Assembly: GCF_024979235.1 (NCBI RefSeq)
Contig: NZ_JANLCM010000001.1
Coordinates: 248,001-312,000, forward strand
Length of the DNA: 64,000 nucleotides
Reading direction: 5' to 3'
Origin: Herbiconiux aconitum
GTDB taxonomy: Bacteria > Actinomycetota > Actinomycetes > Actinomycetales > Microbacteriaceae
Shown here: in pieces, positions 53,173-62,031 of the stretch
Layout: the number at the start of each line of letters is the position of its first letter
How positions within the stretch are numbered: the stretch's first letter is position 1
Made by a program: the position numbers and the translations under genes
The notes under the pieces: model-generated
The model's database searches: none
What the model saw: only the letters and a program-made list of their open reading frames with translations
What the model was told of the DNA's origin: nothing

Positions 53173-53799
53173 TTACGGCGTGACTGCGAACTGGCCGGTC
53201 TGGCTGAGGTAGGTCGCCGACAGCGTGGTCTGCACATAGGAGGCCGGCAGCGGGTTCCCGGTGGGAGCGTTCAGACGCAGGCGTGGAAGGATGGCCTGGG
53301 TTCCGTTGACGAGACCCGTGTACTGGTAGGTCACGCTGCCCGTGGGCCCGTCAGCCGGAGCTTCACCCACGCGGGCCCAGCCCATCAGATCGATCTCGGT
53401 CAGGTGATAAGCACCCGGCGTGGTGACCGGGCCTCCCGCACCCCAGGAGAGCGCGAATGAAACGACGCCGGCGGTATAGAGGCCGTTCGGCTGGAGGTCG
53501 CCGGTCTCGTTGTCCTGCACGTAGAAGCTGACGTAGGAGCTTCCGGTGGGGTTGATGTTGACACGGTTCGGGTTCACGGTCTTGACGACCTGGAGGGACA
53601 CGCCCGAGTCGAACTGCGAGGTGTAGGTGCCGTCGTTCGGTGCCGGCACCGGGTCAGATGCGGCGGCGAGGGGCGTTGCAACGGCAAGGGCCACGACGGG
53701 AGCAGCCCAGGCGGCACCGACCATGACCTGGCGACGACTGAGTCCGGTGGAAGCGCTCGTGGGCGTGAGCTCGGTAGTGCTTTCGAAAGCGTCCTTCAA
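53173..53799 (-). CDS. Tat-exported surface protein
   Basis: A 208-residue exported protein. A long N-region precedes twin arginines in SRRQVMVGAAWAAPVVALAVATPLAAAS, followed by a beta-rich domain of about 160 residues (VSFYVQDNETG, SFALSWGAGGPV, SVTYQYTG) resembling a small jelly-roll or Ig-like surface domain. The related gene at 61333-61851 has the same type of signal. No enzyme motif is visible. Confidence 0.83.
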   Translation of the reverse strand: MKDAFESTTELTPTSASTGLSRRQVMVGAAWAAPVVALAVATPLAAASDPVPAPNDGTYTSQFDSGVSLQVVKTVNPNRVNINPTGSSYVSFYVQDNETGDLQPNGLYTAGVVSFALSWGAGGPVTTPGAYHLTEIDLMGWARVGEAPADGPTGSVTYQYTGLVNGTQAILPRLRLNAPTGNPLPASYVQTTLSATYLSQTGQFAVTP

Positions 53800-53932
53800 G
53801 GTGATCCTCCATAGGGTTCGGGCCTGGCATTGCTCGACGCTCGGCTTCGGGCCACCCGCGCGAGACTCTGAGTTGACGCTATGGCACCGGCCCGAGCGCC
53901 CTATCTCTGTGGATCAGGTTTCACCCCACCGT

Positions 53933-55036
53933 TCACCCTCGCTGCAGAACGCCGACCTCAACGAGTGACGCCGCTGCCGCTTCGACCAGTGCAATCGCCG
54001 CACCGCCACCGGGACTTCCGTGCCTATGCTCCACGGAGCGGCTTATCTCCTCGAGCGTGGTGGGCAGCTCGGTCGCCTCCCAGATCGCCGGGCCGATCCC
54101 GTCCAGCACCCGCACCATGCTTCCGTGAAGCAGGACCATCACGTCGCCGATTCTCACACCGTCGAGCGCCTCAACCCTGACGTACGAGCCGGGCGGCACC
54201 GGACCTTCGCCTCTGGAAATCGAGACAGCAGACCACGGTTCGCGCCGATCCGTCTCTGCCAGCGCACGCAGCAATTCAGGGCCGATAGACCCCGCTTCGG
54301 CGTAGATAATGCGGTTCACGCCACCGATCGCACCGATCAACCCGGCCAACCGCTGCAACGGCTTGTCCAGTTGCGGCAGGTAGCTGAGCTCCGGAACCAG
54401 CTGCGTGAGAGCGTCGGCGAGAGGCACCGCCTCCGATCGAGGCGGACCCTCCCAGTCTGGTCGCCTGTCGATCAGAGCGATCGACCCGATCTGCAGCGGC
54501 CGCTCTGGCAGGTCGAGAAGGCCGAGCGCTTGCGGCGACAGCTGTTCTTTCGTGCCTTTCGCGGCAACGCGAGAGAGTGGCTTGCGATACGGTCTGACGC
54601 TCCCGTGAGCCTCGATCCCGATGGTCTCATCTGTGACATACGCCAGAGTTCGCGCCAGCGTCGACACCAAAGTCGTCTTTCCGCGCCCGGACGGTCCGAC
54701 GAACGCAAACACAGTGCCGTCCGGAGTTGCCACGCCACAGGCATGAAGCATCACCAGCTGCGACTTGCGATACTCGATGGCGGCCAGAGTGACCTTCGTG
54801 GATAGCGCAGCGACGGCGCTACCGAAGTTCACTGCGGCAACGTCGAAGCGGCCGGCGAACTCGACCGCTGTCGTTCCGAGGGTCACGTGAATGTGGATCT
54901 CGGGCCGAGAGCTGGCAGGCGCAACTGCACCTTCCCATGCGGTCGCGAATCCCGTGGCGTCCTGTGCAGACACCGCGTCGTCGAACGTGATCTCTACAAC
55001 GGCGCCGAGGGCGCTGACGAGAAGAGGGGACGGCAT
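53933..55036 (-). CDS. HPr-kinase-like protein fused to a C-terminal PqqD-like domain
   Basis: A 367-residue protein from ATG 55036. Residues about 80-160 have the HPr kinase pattern: VMLHACGV, P-loop FVGPSGRGKTTL (about 113-123) and VTDE (Walker B-like, about 134-137). Residues about 285-367 form a PqqD-like winged domain: DVMVLLHGSMVRVLDGIGPAIWEATELPTTLEEI and a closing helix. The middle part is unique. The fusion suggests the kinase acts on a peptide bound by the PqqD domain. It diverges from signal peptidase. Substrate unknown. Confidence 0.8.
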   Translation of the reverse strand: MPSPLLVSALGAVVEITFDDAVSAQDATGFATAWEGAVAPASSRPEIHIHVTLGTTAVEFAGRFDVAAVNFGSAVAALSTKVTLAAIEYRKSQLVMLHACGVATPDGTVFAFVGPSGRGKTTLVSTLARTLAYVTDETIGIEAHGSVRPYRKPLSRVAAKGTKEQLSPQALGLLDLPERPLQIGSIALIDRRPDWEGPPRSEAVPLADALTQLVPELSYLPQLDKPLQRLAGLIGAIGGVNRIIYAEAGSIGPELLRALAETDRREPWSAVSISRGEGPVPPGSYVRVEALDGVRIGDVMVLLHGSMVRVLDGIGPAIWEATELPTTLEEISRSVEHRHGSPGGGAAIALVEAAAASLVEVGVLQRG

Positions 55037-55120
55037 ATGAGAACGGTAGTGCACCGCGTTTCCGAGCGGCGCAACGCGCACGACGGTTGGGGCGCGAACT
55101 CATCCGTTAGCCTGATCCTC

Positions 55121-55846
55121 GTGACGAGCACCGGGCAGAGCGTGAAGGCCGCGCCCCGCCGCAGCCGCCTCCGGCGCATCACCGGCAACCCCCTCGTGCA
55201 CCTCGTCGCCGCATTCCTCGTGCTGGCCCTCGTGCAGGCCTTCCTCGTCAAGCTCTACTACGTGCCATCCGGATCGATGGAGCAGACGCTCGAGACCGGC
55301 GACCGCATCCTCGTGAACCGTCTGGCGTTCACCGGAAGCGAGCCGACCACCGGCGACGTCGTGGTCTTCAACGCCTCGGCCGCGTGGGACGGCGAAGGCG
55401 CCGAGCCGAGCAGCAACCCCCTCAGCGCTGCCTACCACTGGGTCGCGGGCGCCCTCGGCATCGGGCCGTCGGGTGACCACACCCTCGTGAAGCGGGTGAT
55501 CGCGGGGCCGGGCGACACCGTGTCGTGCTGCGACGCTGAGGGCCGCGTGATGGTCAACGGCGTTCCGATCGAAGAGCCTTACGTCTTCGAAGACCTCCCC
55601 TTCGAAGCTGGCACCCTCGACTGCGACAGCGCGGCCACCTCCTCTCGCTGCTTCGACGAATTCATCGTGCCCGACGACCGATACTTCTTGCTCGGCGACC
55701 ACCGCTCACTGTCGAACGACTCCCTCGGCGCCTGTCGCGGCCTGCCCGGCCCGATCGACGACTGCGTCAAGCTCGTGACGCGGTCTGACATCGTCGGCCG
55801 GGTCTTCCAGATCGTGCTCCCGTTCGGCCGATGGGGGCCCATCTGA
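55121..55846 (+). CDS. lepB: Signal peptidase I
   Basis: A 241-residue membrane serine peptidase. One transmembrane helix (about 25-45), catalytic Ser in VPSGSMEQ (about 50), catalytic Lys in LVKRVIAG (about 123), and the box E variant YFLLGDHRSLSNDS. Start GTG 55121. It removes Sec and Tat signal peptides and may process the exported proteins of this region. It heads a unit with tatA and tatC. Confidence 0.93.
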   Translation: MTSTGQSVKAAPRRSRLRRITGNPLVHLVAAFLVLALVQAFLVKLYYVPSGSMEQTLETGDRILVNRLAFTGSEPTTGDVVVFNASAAWDGEGAEPSSNPLSAAYHWVAGALGIGPSGDHTLVKRVIAGPGDTVSCCDAEGRVMVNGVPIEEPYVFEDLPFEAGTLDCDSAATSSRCFDEFIVPDDRYFLLGDHRSLSNDSLGACRGLPGPIDDCVKLVTRSDIVGRVFQIVLPFGRWGPI

Positions 55847-55920
55847 GCCGCGGCCCACGGCGAAACCGCGTTACCGATACACTTGTAGAAATCCGCACGT
55901 CCTGATCGAACGGGGAAACG

Positions 55921-56190
55921 ATGCTCGGCAACCTCAACGGATGGCATCTCGTCATCATCCTGGTCGTCGTCCTGCTGCTCTTCGGCGCGACTCGACTTCC
56001 CGCGCTGAGCAAGAGCGTTGCGCAGTCGATGCGCATCTTCAAGAGCGAGACGAAGGCGATGAAAGACGACGACGCGAAGCCCGAGACCGTGGCTGCGCCC
56101 GCCGCCACGCCCGCTGCAGACGCGACGCCCGCGCCCGCGCCGGCCCCCGTGAGCAGCGAAGCGACCAGCACCACCGACACCAAGTCCTAG
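55921..56190 (+). CDS. tatA: Sec-independent translocase protein TatA
   Basis: An 89-residue TatA protein: single N-terminal helix HLVIILVVVLLLFGATRLPAL with the conserved FG hinge, amphipathic helix SKSVAQSMRIFKSETKAM, then an Ala/Pro/Thr-rich acidic tail. It forms the Tat pore. It lies 74 bases after lepB and 6 bases before tatC. Confidence 0.92.
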   Translation: MLGNLNGWHLVIILVVVLLLFGATRLPALSKSVAQSMRIFKSETKAMKDDDAKPETVAAPAATPAADATPAPAPAPVSSEATSTTDTKS

Positions 56191-56196
56191 TCGCTG

Positions 56197-57027
56197 GTGA
56201 CCCGCACCGAGCGCACCTCGCGCTCCAGCAAAGGCACGCGCCCGCCCAAGACCGGCAAGGCCCGCGACGGGCGGATGTCGCTCGGCGCCCACCTCGTCGA
56301 GCTGCGCAAACGACTCTTCCTCGCCGCCATCGCCGTGGTGCTCGGCATGATCGTGGGCTGGCTGGTCTCCGACTTCGTGCTGAACGCCCTGCGCGTGCCG
56401 ATCGAGCAGCTCGCCGACGAGCAAGGACGCGTGGCGAGCCTCAACTTCACCGACATCTCCTCGGCGTTCGACCTGCGACTGCAGATCGCATTCACCGTGG
56501 GCGTCGTCGTGTCGTCGCCGTTCTGGCTCTACCAGGTCTGGGCGTTCCTCATGCCAGGGCTGAAGCGCAAAGAGAAACAGTATGCCGTGGGCTTCGTGCT
56601 CTCGGCGGTGCCGCTGTTCCTTCTCGGCTGCGTGGCCGGCTGGCTCGTGATGCCCCACATGGTGGTGCTGCTCACCGGATTCGCGCCGCAAGACACCACG
56701 GCCCTCATCTCTGCGCGCACCTACTACGACTTCGTGCTCAAGCTGGTGCTCGCCATCGGCATCGCCTTCGTGCTCCCCGTCTTCCTCGTACTGCTGAACT
56801 TCGCCGGTGTGCTGAGTGCGAAGGCCATCTTGAAGTCGTGGCGCATCGCCATCCTCGCCATCACCGTGTTCACGGCCATCGCGACACCGGCCGCCGACGT
56901 GATGTCGATGTTCCTGCTCGCCATCCCGATGGTCATCCTCTACTTCAGCGCTGCGGGCATCGCCTTCCTCAACGATCGCCGCCGCGCCAAACGCGCCGTC
57001 GCCTTCGACGCCGAACTGGCCGTCTGA
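56197..57027 (+). CDS. tatC: Sec-independent translocase protein TatC
   Basis: A 276-residue TatC receptor. The cytoplasmic SLGAHLVELRKRLF start, six membrane helices, the FTDISSAFDLRLQIAF outer loop and VWAFLMPGLKRKEKQYA are all family marks. It recognises twin-arginine signals and is coupled to tatA. Start GTG 56197. At least four Tat-type substrates are encoded in the same window. Confidence 0.93.
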   Translation: MTRTERTSRSSKGTRPPKTGKARDGRMSLGAHLVELRKRLFLAAIAVVLGMIVGWLVSDFVLNALRVPIEQLADEQGRVASLNFTDISSAFDLRLQIAFTVGVVVSSPFWLYQVWAFLMPGLKRKEKQYAVGFVLSAVPLFLLGCVAGWLVMPHMVVLLTGFAPQDTTALISARTYYDFVLKLVLAIGIAFVLPVFLVLLNFAGVLSAKAILKSWRIAILAITVFTAIATPAADVMSMFLLAIPMVILYFSAAGIAFLNDRRRAKRAVAFDAELAV

Positions 57028-57037
57028 CCAGCAGCTC

Positions 57038-57592
57038 TCAGTCGTGCACCCAGCCCCGGATGCTCGCATCCCGGCACTCAGGCGCCTCACCCGACACGCG
57101 CGCGGTGAACTCGTCACCCACCTCGGCCGCCGAAGGCTTCACGATCGTCACCACCGGCACCGTCGCCTCCCGCCGGCCGTCGACGAGCGCCGCATGACTG
57201 AGGTCGATGCGGGTCGTCTCCACCAGCTCCACGAACCAGTCGTCGATCAGCACGTCACCCGCGCTCACACCGTCGGCGCGATATCCGGGCGACCAGCGCA
57301 GACTGAGCGTCAGGGTTCCGGATGTCGGCACCGAGCTCTCGCGAACGAGCCGCACCAGGGCGTTGCCGAGTGTGACGCTGGCGGCATCCGACTGACTGTT
57401 CACCGCGAACTCGGCACGGAGCTCGAGGGGGCTCACGATGCCCGGGAGCCGATCGGCCTCCAACGTCGACACGCGCGACACCACGGCCGACGCCCAGGAT
57501 GCGACGTGCTCGAGCTCGCGGCGGGGAGACGAATCGGCCTCGTCGTCGGGGTGCGAGAAATCGTCGTCGGGTCGAGGAAAGGAGTTGGTCAC
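57038..57592 (-). CDS. Hypothetical protein (184 aa)
   Basis: A 184-residue acidic protein from GTG 57592 with GAGAG upstream. No signal peptide or membrane helix; LTLSLRWSPGYRADG and VLIDDWFVELVETTRIDLS suggest a beta-rich domain. It converges with tatC with a 10-base gap. Family not recognised. Confidence 0.65.
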   Translation of the reverse strand: MTNSFPRPDDDFSHPDDEADSSPRRELEHVASWASAVVSRVSTLEADRLPGIVSPLELRAEFAVNSQSDAASVTLGNALVRLVRESSVPTSGTLTLSLRWSPGYRADGVSAGDVLIDDWFVELVETTRIDLSHAALVDGRREATVPVVTIVKPSAAEVGDEFTARVSGEAPECRDASIRGWVHD

Positions 57593-57734
57593 AAGCTCTC
57601 CGAGCGGGTAGGGCCACACCCAGCAGGCGATCGGGTTTATCGCCGCGGAGAAGGATGTCGCGGGTCATTCGCTAGTTTCACTAGTTTTGTTTGAGAACCT
57701 ACCCCACGAAAGCGGTACTTCGCGCTAGCGGTGG

Positions 57735-58205
57735 TCAGCTCGCGCCGACCTGCAACTGGGTCATGAGGTCGAGAGTGTCTGCATTGAGCCAGTATTCGAC
57801 CACCTGGCCGTCGGCGACTCGGAGGATGTCGCTCCCGTGGAAGGTCACCTCGGTGCCTACCGGTGCCCCTGCGCCGGGAATGCCGCCTCCGTAATGACCG
57901 GTTGCGACCCAGCGCACCACGACGTGGTCGCCGTCGACGATGGGGCCGACGTCGACGGAGAAGACGAGGTCGGACATGAGGGATCGCATCTGGGTGACGA
58001 GGCCTTTCATTCCGGAGACCCCTCCGACGGCGCTTCCGTCGCCCCCGTCGAACATGGCGGCGTGCACTCGGTTGTCAGGCGAGATGATCGCATCGGCGAT
58101 CGCGAGGTCTCCGTTCCAGAGAGCGACCCAGTTCGTGACGAGCGCGGTCGCCGCAGCCCGGTCGGAGGCGGGGGCGGTGTTGGCGGTGTTGGCGGTGTTC
58201 TCCAT
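57735..58205 (-). CDS. SnoaL-like domain protein
   Basis: A 156-residue protein with a SnoaL/NTF2-type cone fold: TNWVALWNGDLAIADAIISPDNRVHAAM, VVVRWVATGHYGGG, VTFHGSDILRVADGQVVEYW. ATG 58205 follows GGAG; the upstream TTG is less likely. A tandem coding repeat (ACCGCCAAC) lies near the start, a possible slippage site. It is coupled to the TetR gene upstream. Substrate unknown. Confidence 0.88.
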   Translation of the reverse strand: MENTANTANTAPASDRAAATALVTNWVALWNGDLAIADAIISPDNRVHAAMFDGGDGSAVGGVSGMKGLVTQMRSLMSDLVFSVDVGPIVDGDHVVVRWVATGHYGGGIPGAGAPVGTEVTFHGSDILRVADGQVVEYWLNADTLDLMTQLQVGAS

Positions 58206-58247
58206 GATGTTCTCCAATGGTGTGGTTGATCGAGGTGGTGTTTGAAA

Positions 58248-58850
58248 CTACTGGGCCGCACCCGGGGCGGTGGTCTCGGCGAACTGACTGAGCCCGGCGA
58301 TGAAGCCACGCACGAGGCGTTCGAAACTGCGGTCGACATCGGCACTCCAACGGAAGGCGCCGGCGGTCTCATACGAGACGAATCCGTGCAGGGTCGATCG
58401 GAAGGCGCGGATGGCATCGACCGCGTCGTCGCCCTCGAGGTGGTAGGCCATCAACACGTCGGCGATCACTTGGATCGCGGCGACAGAAACGGCCTCGTCT
58501 TCGAGGTCGCCGGGTGCGGGCATCTGGTTGGACGCCTCGTACTGGCCCGGATGCTGCAGCGCCCAGGCGCGGTAGGCGTGCGACATCGAGGTGATGGCAT
58601 CCGCCCCGGAGCGGCCGACCGACGCGCGAGCGAGCACCTGCCCCAGTTCGCGTTTCGCCCGCACGGCGAGGTCGCGGTGGAGCCCGGCCATCGAGTCGAT
58701 GTGCTTGTAGAGCGAGGGCTGACGGATGCCGAGACGCTCGGCCAGTGCGACCAGCACGAGCTTGCTCAGACCGACCTCGTCGGCCAGCAGCGCGGCTTCC
58801 TCCACCACGCGATCGCGGTTCAATCCAGAGCTAGCCACAGCTGCCGCCAA
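58248..58850 (-). CDS. TetR-family regulator with WHG-type C-domain
   Basis: A ~200-residue TetR regulator: HTH LVALAERLGIRQPSLYKHIDSMAGL near 33-57 and a C-terminal domain with FRSTLHGFVSYETAGAF. Start TTG 58850 or GTG 58838. It is followed 42 bases later by the SnoaL gene, so it likely controls that operon and itself through the dyads at 58898-58931. Confidence 0.88.
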   Translation of the reverse strand: MAAAVASSGLNRDRVVEEAALLADEVGLSKLVLVALAERLGIRQPSLYKHIDSMAGLHRDLAVRAKRELGQVLARASVGRSGADAITSMSHAYRAWALQHPGQYEASNQMPAPGDLEDEAVSVAAIQVIADVLMAYHLEGDDAVDAIRAFRSTLHGFVSYETAGAFRWSADVDRSFERLVRGFIAGLSQFAETTAPGAAQ

Positions 58851-58897
58851 TCGTTCGGTTCATGGAGCTAAGACTGACGTGCCTTCACGCCCATGTC

Positions 58898-58931
58898 AAT
58901 AGCCTATTCCTATTTAGCTATTGTCTATAGC
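58898..58931. promoter_or_regulatory. Overlapping ATAGC dyads, candidate TetR operator
   Basis: AATAGC (58898) pairs with GCTATT (58917-58922) over a 13-base gap, and GCTAT (58917-58921) pairs with ATAGC (58927-58931). Several overlapping half-sites within 34 AT-rich bases, 48 bases upstream of the TetR start. Confidence 0.5.
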
Positions 58932-59027
58932 CGCATTGCGAAGCCATCTCGGCGTCTGCGATCGGGGCCCCGCGCCGGTAGAATCAGGTGCCGGCAAAAT
59001 GTGCTGACGATCGATCGGGAGGGCACC

Positions 59028-59345
59028 GTGGACAGCGGACGCATACCCGCTGGCGGCGCGCGAGCCGCCCACATCCTGCTCGACGCCGTCGTCTCCCAGA
59101 GCACCGGCCAGACCGTTCAGGCGAACGTCGAGGCGATGACCCTCGCGCTCTCCTCGCTCACGATCGAGAACCCCGACTCCCCCGACGCCGTGCCGTCGCC
59201 CGGCGACATCGTGGGCTCGGCCGTCGTGTGCATCTCCTGGCTGGCCACTCGGCTCGCCACGACATCCGGCCGCGACATCGAAGACGTGATCGTCGACCTG
59301 CGCACCTTTCTCGAGTCGGTCTCAGCACCCGAAGAGCAGGACTAG
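59028..59345 (+). CDS. Hypothetical protein (105 aa)
   Basis: A 105-residue soluble protein from GTG 59028 with GGGAGGG five bases upstream. Mostly helical and acidic, with ILLDAVVSQSTGQTVQANVEAM and WLATRLATTSGRDIEDVIVDLRTFLE. No domain recognised. It diverges from the TetR gene and meets the AraC gene tail to tail with a 4-base gap. Confidence 0.7.
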   Translation: MDSGRIPAGGARAAHILLDAVVSQSTGQTVQANVEAMTLALSSLTIENPDSPDAVPSPGDIVGSAVVCISWLATRLATTSGRDIEDVIVDLRTFLESVSAPEEQD

Positions 59346-59349
59346 CGCA

Positions 59350-60228
59350 TCAGCGCAGGATGACGCCGCGCACCTCCGACGGCGTGCTGTAGCCGAATGC
59401 ATCGAACGCCCGTCGCAGGTCGGCGGCGTCGGCGAATCCGCTGTGGTGCGCCACCTGCGTGATGCTGAGCACGCGGAACGCCTCGTTCGTGAGCATCGAA
59501 ACGGCCAGATCGGCCCGCTGCCGACGGATCTCCCGCGACGGAGTCGAGCCCATGCCGGCGAACACCCGCTGCAGCTGCCGCATCGAGATGTTGAGCGCAT
59601 GCGCCAGCGAGGTCGGGGTGAGCGTCTGGTCGGTGCGGTAGGCGGCGATGTGCGCCATCGCCCGGTCCAGCATTCCGAGGCTCGGCCGGGCGAGACTGGC
59701 CGCCCCCTTGCTCTCGAGCATCAGCGAGGCCATCATCTCCCACACCAGCTTCTCGATGAAGTACGCCGGAAGGCGGTCGAGCTCGTCATGGCTCTCCATC
59801 ACCCCCACCAGAAACTTCTTCACCGGCCCGAGAACCGCCGATCCGCGAATGAGGTCAACGTGCCCGCTCTCGCCCGCGTACTCGTCGACGGCCGCCAGCG
59901 GAACCGCGACCGCGAGCGCGAGACCGCCCTGGGTCGAGAACACGGCGTAGCGACGATGACCCACGAGGTAGATCGACTCGTCGGGCCGCACCACCCGCTC
60001 GTCACGGCTGTCGTTGCGCACCACCACCGAGTTCTCGAGCGGAAAGAGCACCTCGACCGACGGCGACGAGGTGCGGCAGATCTTGCGCAAAGGCGCTCCG
60101 CCCGCCGGCACTTCGAGCAGCGAGACCTCGGTTTCGCCGACCTGCAGATGACTGCGCATGCCCGCCTGCGCGGCCCCGAGCGACGCCGGTCGCCGTTGAG
60201 TGGATTCCCCTGGTGCCATCGTCGTCAT
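59350..60228 (-). CDS. AraC-family transcriptional regulator
   Basis: About 292 residues. A sensor domain (about 30-180) precedes the two-HTH AraC DNA-binding region: TPTSLAHALNISMRQLQRVFAG and SITQVAHHSGFADAADLRRAFDAFGYSTPSEV. ATG 60228 has GGGG upstream. It lies 8 bases after the MauE-thioredoxin gene on the same strand, so they are co-transcribed. Inducer unknown. Confidence 0.9.
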   Translation of the reverse strand: MTTMAPGESTQRRPASLGAAQAGMRSHLQVGETEVSLLEVPAGGAPLRKICRTSSPSVEVLFPLENSVVVRNDSRDERVVRPDESIYLVGHRRYAVFSTQGGLALAVAVPLAAVDEYAGESGHVDLIRGSAVLGPVKKFLVGVMESHDELDRLPAYFIEKLVWEMMASLMLESKGAASLARPSLGMLDRAMAHIAAYRTDQTLTPTSLAHALNISMRQLQRVFAGMGSTPSREIRRQRADLAVSMLTNEAFRVLSITQVAHHSGFADAADLRRAFDAFGYSTPSEVRGVILR

Positions 60229-60236
60229 CCCCCGGG

Positions 60237-61235
60237 TCAAACGGAAATCGTGTGGGAATCTCGGGTCGGAACGACCGAGACGATCGCATCCGTGAGCCCG
60301 ACGACGTCGTCGAGCCCTTGGGCAGGTCCGGCCGCGACCATCCGGTCTGTGCCGAGCAGCAGCGCGCTCGGCACCCCGGCGATCCCCGCCGTGGCCATGA
60401 GAGATCTATAGCCGAAGAACATCCGCGCGTCTAGGACTGGATAGCGGTCACGGAAAGACTCCGGCGACTCGGAGGTCAGCACCGCAATCTCCACGGCGTC
60501 GCCCAGCTGTCGGCGCCAGCCCGGGAGCTGGTCGGCCACGATCCCGCAGGGCGTGCATTCGGCTGAGAGCAGCACCAGGAGCACCGGGCGGTCGCGGGCG
60601 ATCGAGGCGAGCTCGACGGCGCGACCCGTCGCATCCGTCACCTCCAGATCGGGCACGGGCCACGGATCGGAGGTTCGACCCGGATGCGTCGACGGGAGCC
60701 TGTGCAGGGAGCGCGACCGCCCCACAAGCAGCAGCGTTACGGCGACCGCGAGCAGCACCGTCGCGCCGGCGAAGAACACGGTCCATTCCCCCGCGTCGAA
60801 CCCGAGCATCGTGGGCACACCGCCCTGTCGAGCCCCGACGGCAATGGTCACGGCACCCGCGAGCAGCAGCCCGTTGCGCACCACCGCGATCGAATCGATC
60901 GGCCGGGTCGACTGTGCGCCGAAGCAGGCGCACACCACGCTCTCGCCGCGGGCCACGACAGCCAGGGTGAGAGCGAAGAACAGAGCGAACAGAGCGGATG
61001 TCGCAAGCGCGGCCGCGGTGAAGAAAAGCCCCGGCGCGAGCAGCAGCGCCAGGCCCAGGGCGAGCTCGGCGAAAGGCAACGCCTCGGCGAGCGAGCGCCG
61101 GCGCAACATGCGCGGCACCCGCAGCTCATCGAGCGAGCGCAGCGTGTCGGCCGACTGCCCGATCTTGAGTGCCCCGCTGACGAGCAGCACCAGGGCGAGC
61201 GACCAGATGATCAGCACGAGCAGTGGGAGTGCCAT
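60237..61235 (-). CDS. MauE-like membrane protein fused to a thioredoxin-like domain
   Basis: A 332-residue protein. Residues about 1-170 form a DoxX/MauE-like four-to-five-helix domain with VCACFGAQ, a cysteine pair near the membrane. Residues about 190-332 form a thioredoxin-like domain with active site SAECTPCGI (CxxC) and VPSALLLG, the usual cis-Pro region. The family handles disulfide electron flow. The likely role is disulfide chemistry for exported proteins, but the partner is not known. Confidence 0.83.
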   Translation of the reverse strand: MALPLLVLIIWSLALVLLVSGALKIGQSADTLRSLDELRVPRMLRRRSLAEALPFAELALGLALLLAPGLFFTAAALATSALFALFFALTLAVVARGESVVCACFGAQSTRPIDSIAVVRNGLLLAGAVTIAVGARQGGVPTMLGFDAGEWTVFFAGATVLLAVAVTLLLVGRSRSLHRLPSTHPGRTSDPWPVPDLEVTDATGRAVELASIARDRPVLLVLLSAECTPCGIVADQLPGWRRQLGDAVEIAVLTSESPESFRDRYPVLDARMFFGYRSLMATAGIAGVPSALLLGTDRMVAAGPAQGLDDVVGLTDAIVSVVPTRDSHTISV

Positions 61236-61332
61236 GGTTCCACCAGACTCTCGAAGGAGACGCGAAAACAGAGCGACCGACGCCGGTCGGCTCCTGCCCG
61301 AGGGCGAGAAGCCGGCCGGCGTCGGCTTTCGA

Positions 61333-61851
61333 TCAGGTGGCGGAGCAGAGGATCAGCGTGGAGCTGACCGAGGCCGCCGGCTTGCCGCCGGTGCCGACGA
61401 ATCCCGAAGGCAGCGTCGTCACGGCGTTCAGCGTGAACGACACCGAGATCGACAGGGTGGTGCGGAAGGCGATCGTGGCGCCGGCCGGAACGGCCGAGGT
61501 GAGCGTGATCTGACGGCTGGTGTTGCTCAGCACGTTCACGTTGGCGGTGCCGCCGGTGACGCTGAAGACGCCGATGTTCGCGATACCCGAGCCGGTGATC
61601 GTGACGGTGGTGCCGATGGGCAGCGGCTCGGTCGGGCCGGCGGTCAGCGTGAAACCGGGGCCGAGGAGGCCGAGAGTGCCACAGCTTCCGTTGAGGTGGT
61701 AGGCACCGAGGTCGGTGTCACCAGACGCGGCAGCGGCGGGAGTCGCGACGGCGAGAGCGATCACGGGGATCGACCAGGCGGCGCCCTTCATGATGGTGCG
61801 GCGTTCGAGCGTCGGTTCGACCTCGGTCGAGACAGAGTCCTTCTTGAGCAT
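61333..61851 (-). CDS. Tat-exported surface protein (paralogous signal)
   Basis: A 172-residue exported protein with ERRTIMKGAAWSIPVIALAVATPAAAAS, very similar in signal to the protein at 53173-53799, then a beta-rich domain (TVTITGSGIANIGVFSV, FRTTLSISVSFTLNAV) that resembles a small surface domain. It lies 97 bases upstream of the MauE-thioredoxin gene on the same strand. Function unknown. Confidence 0.83.
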   Translation of the reverse strand: MLKKDSVSTEVEPTLERRTIMKGAAWSIPVIALAVATPAAAASGDTDLGAYHLNGSCGTLGLLGPGFTLTAGPTEPLPIGTTVTITGSGIANIGVFSVTGGTANVNVLSNTSRQITLTSAVPAGATIAFRTTLSISVSFTLNAVTTLPSGFVGTGGKPAASVSSTLILCSAT

Positions 61852-62031
61852 ACTTTTCCCCCAGGGATTGGCGTGTGACGGGCAGCGCAGCAGGGCGTCC
61901 CCACCGCGGATCTCAGCTTCGCTTTTCGCCTCGAAACACCGCGGGTTTGCGACAACACCCGTCGTTTTGGTGACGGGATGCGTCGCGAAATGAACGTTTG
62001 TTGCTCAGGCGTGCAGTGCGCGTCGGAGGGG

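Noticed and set aside
57960..58250. CRISPR or tandem-repeat array in the SnoaL start region
   Set aside because: Only a short coding repeat (ACCGCCAAC) giving TANTANTA; no spacer structure.
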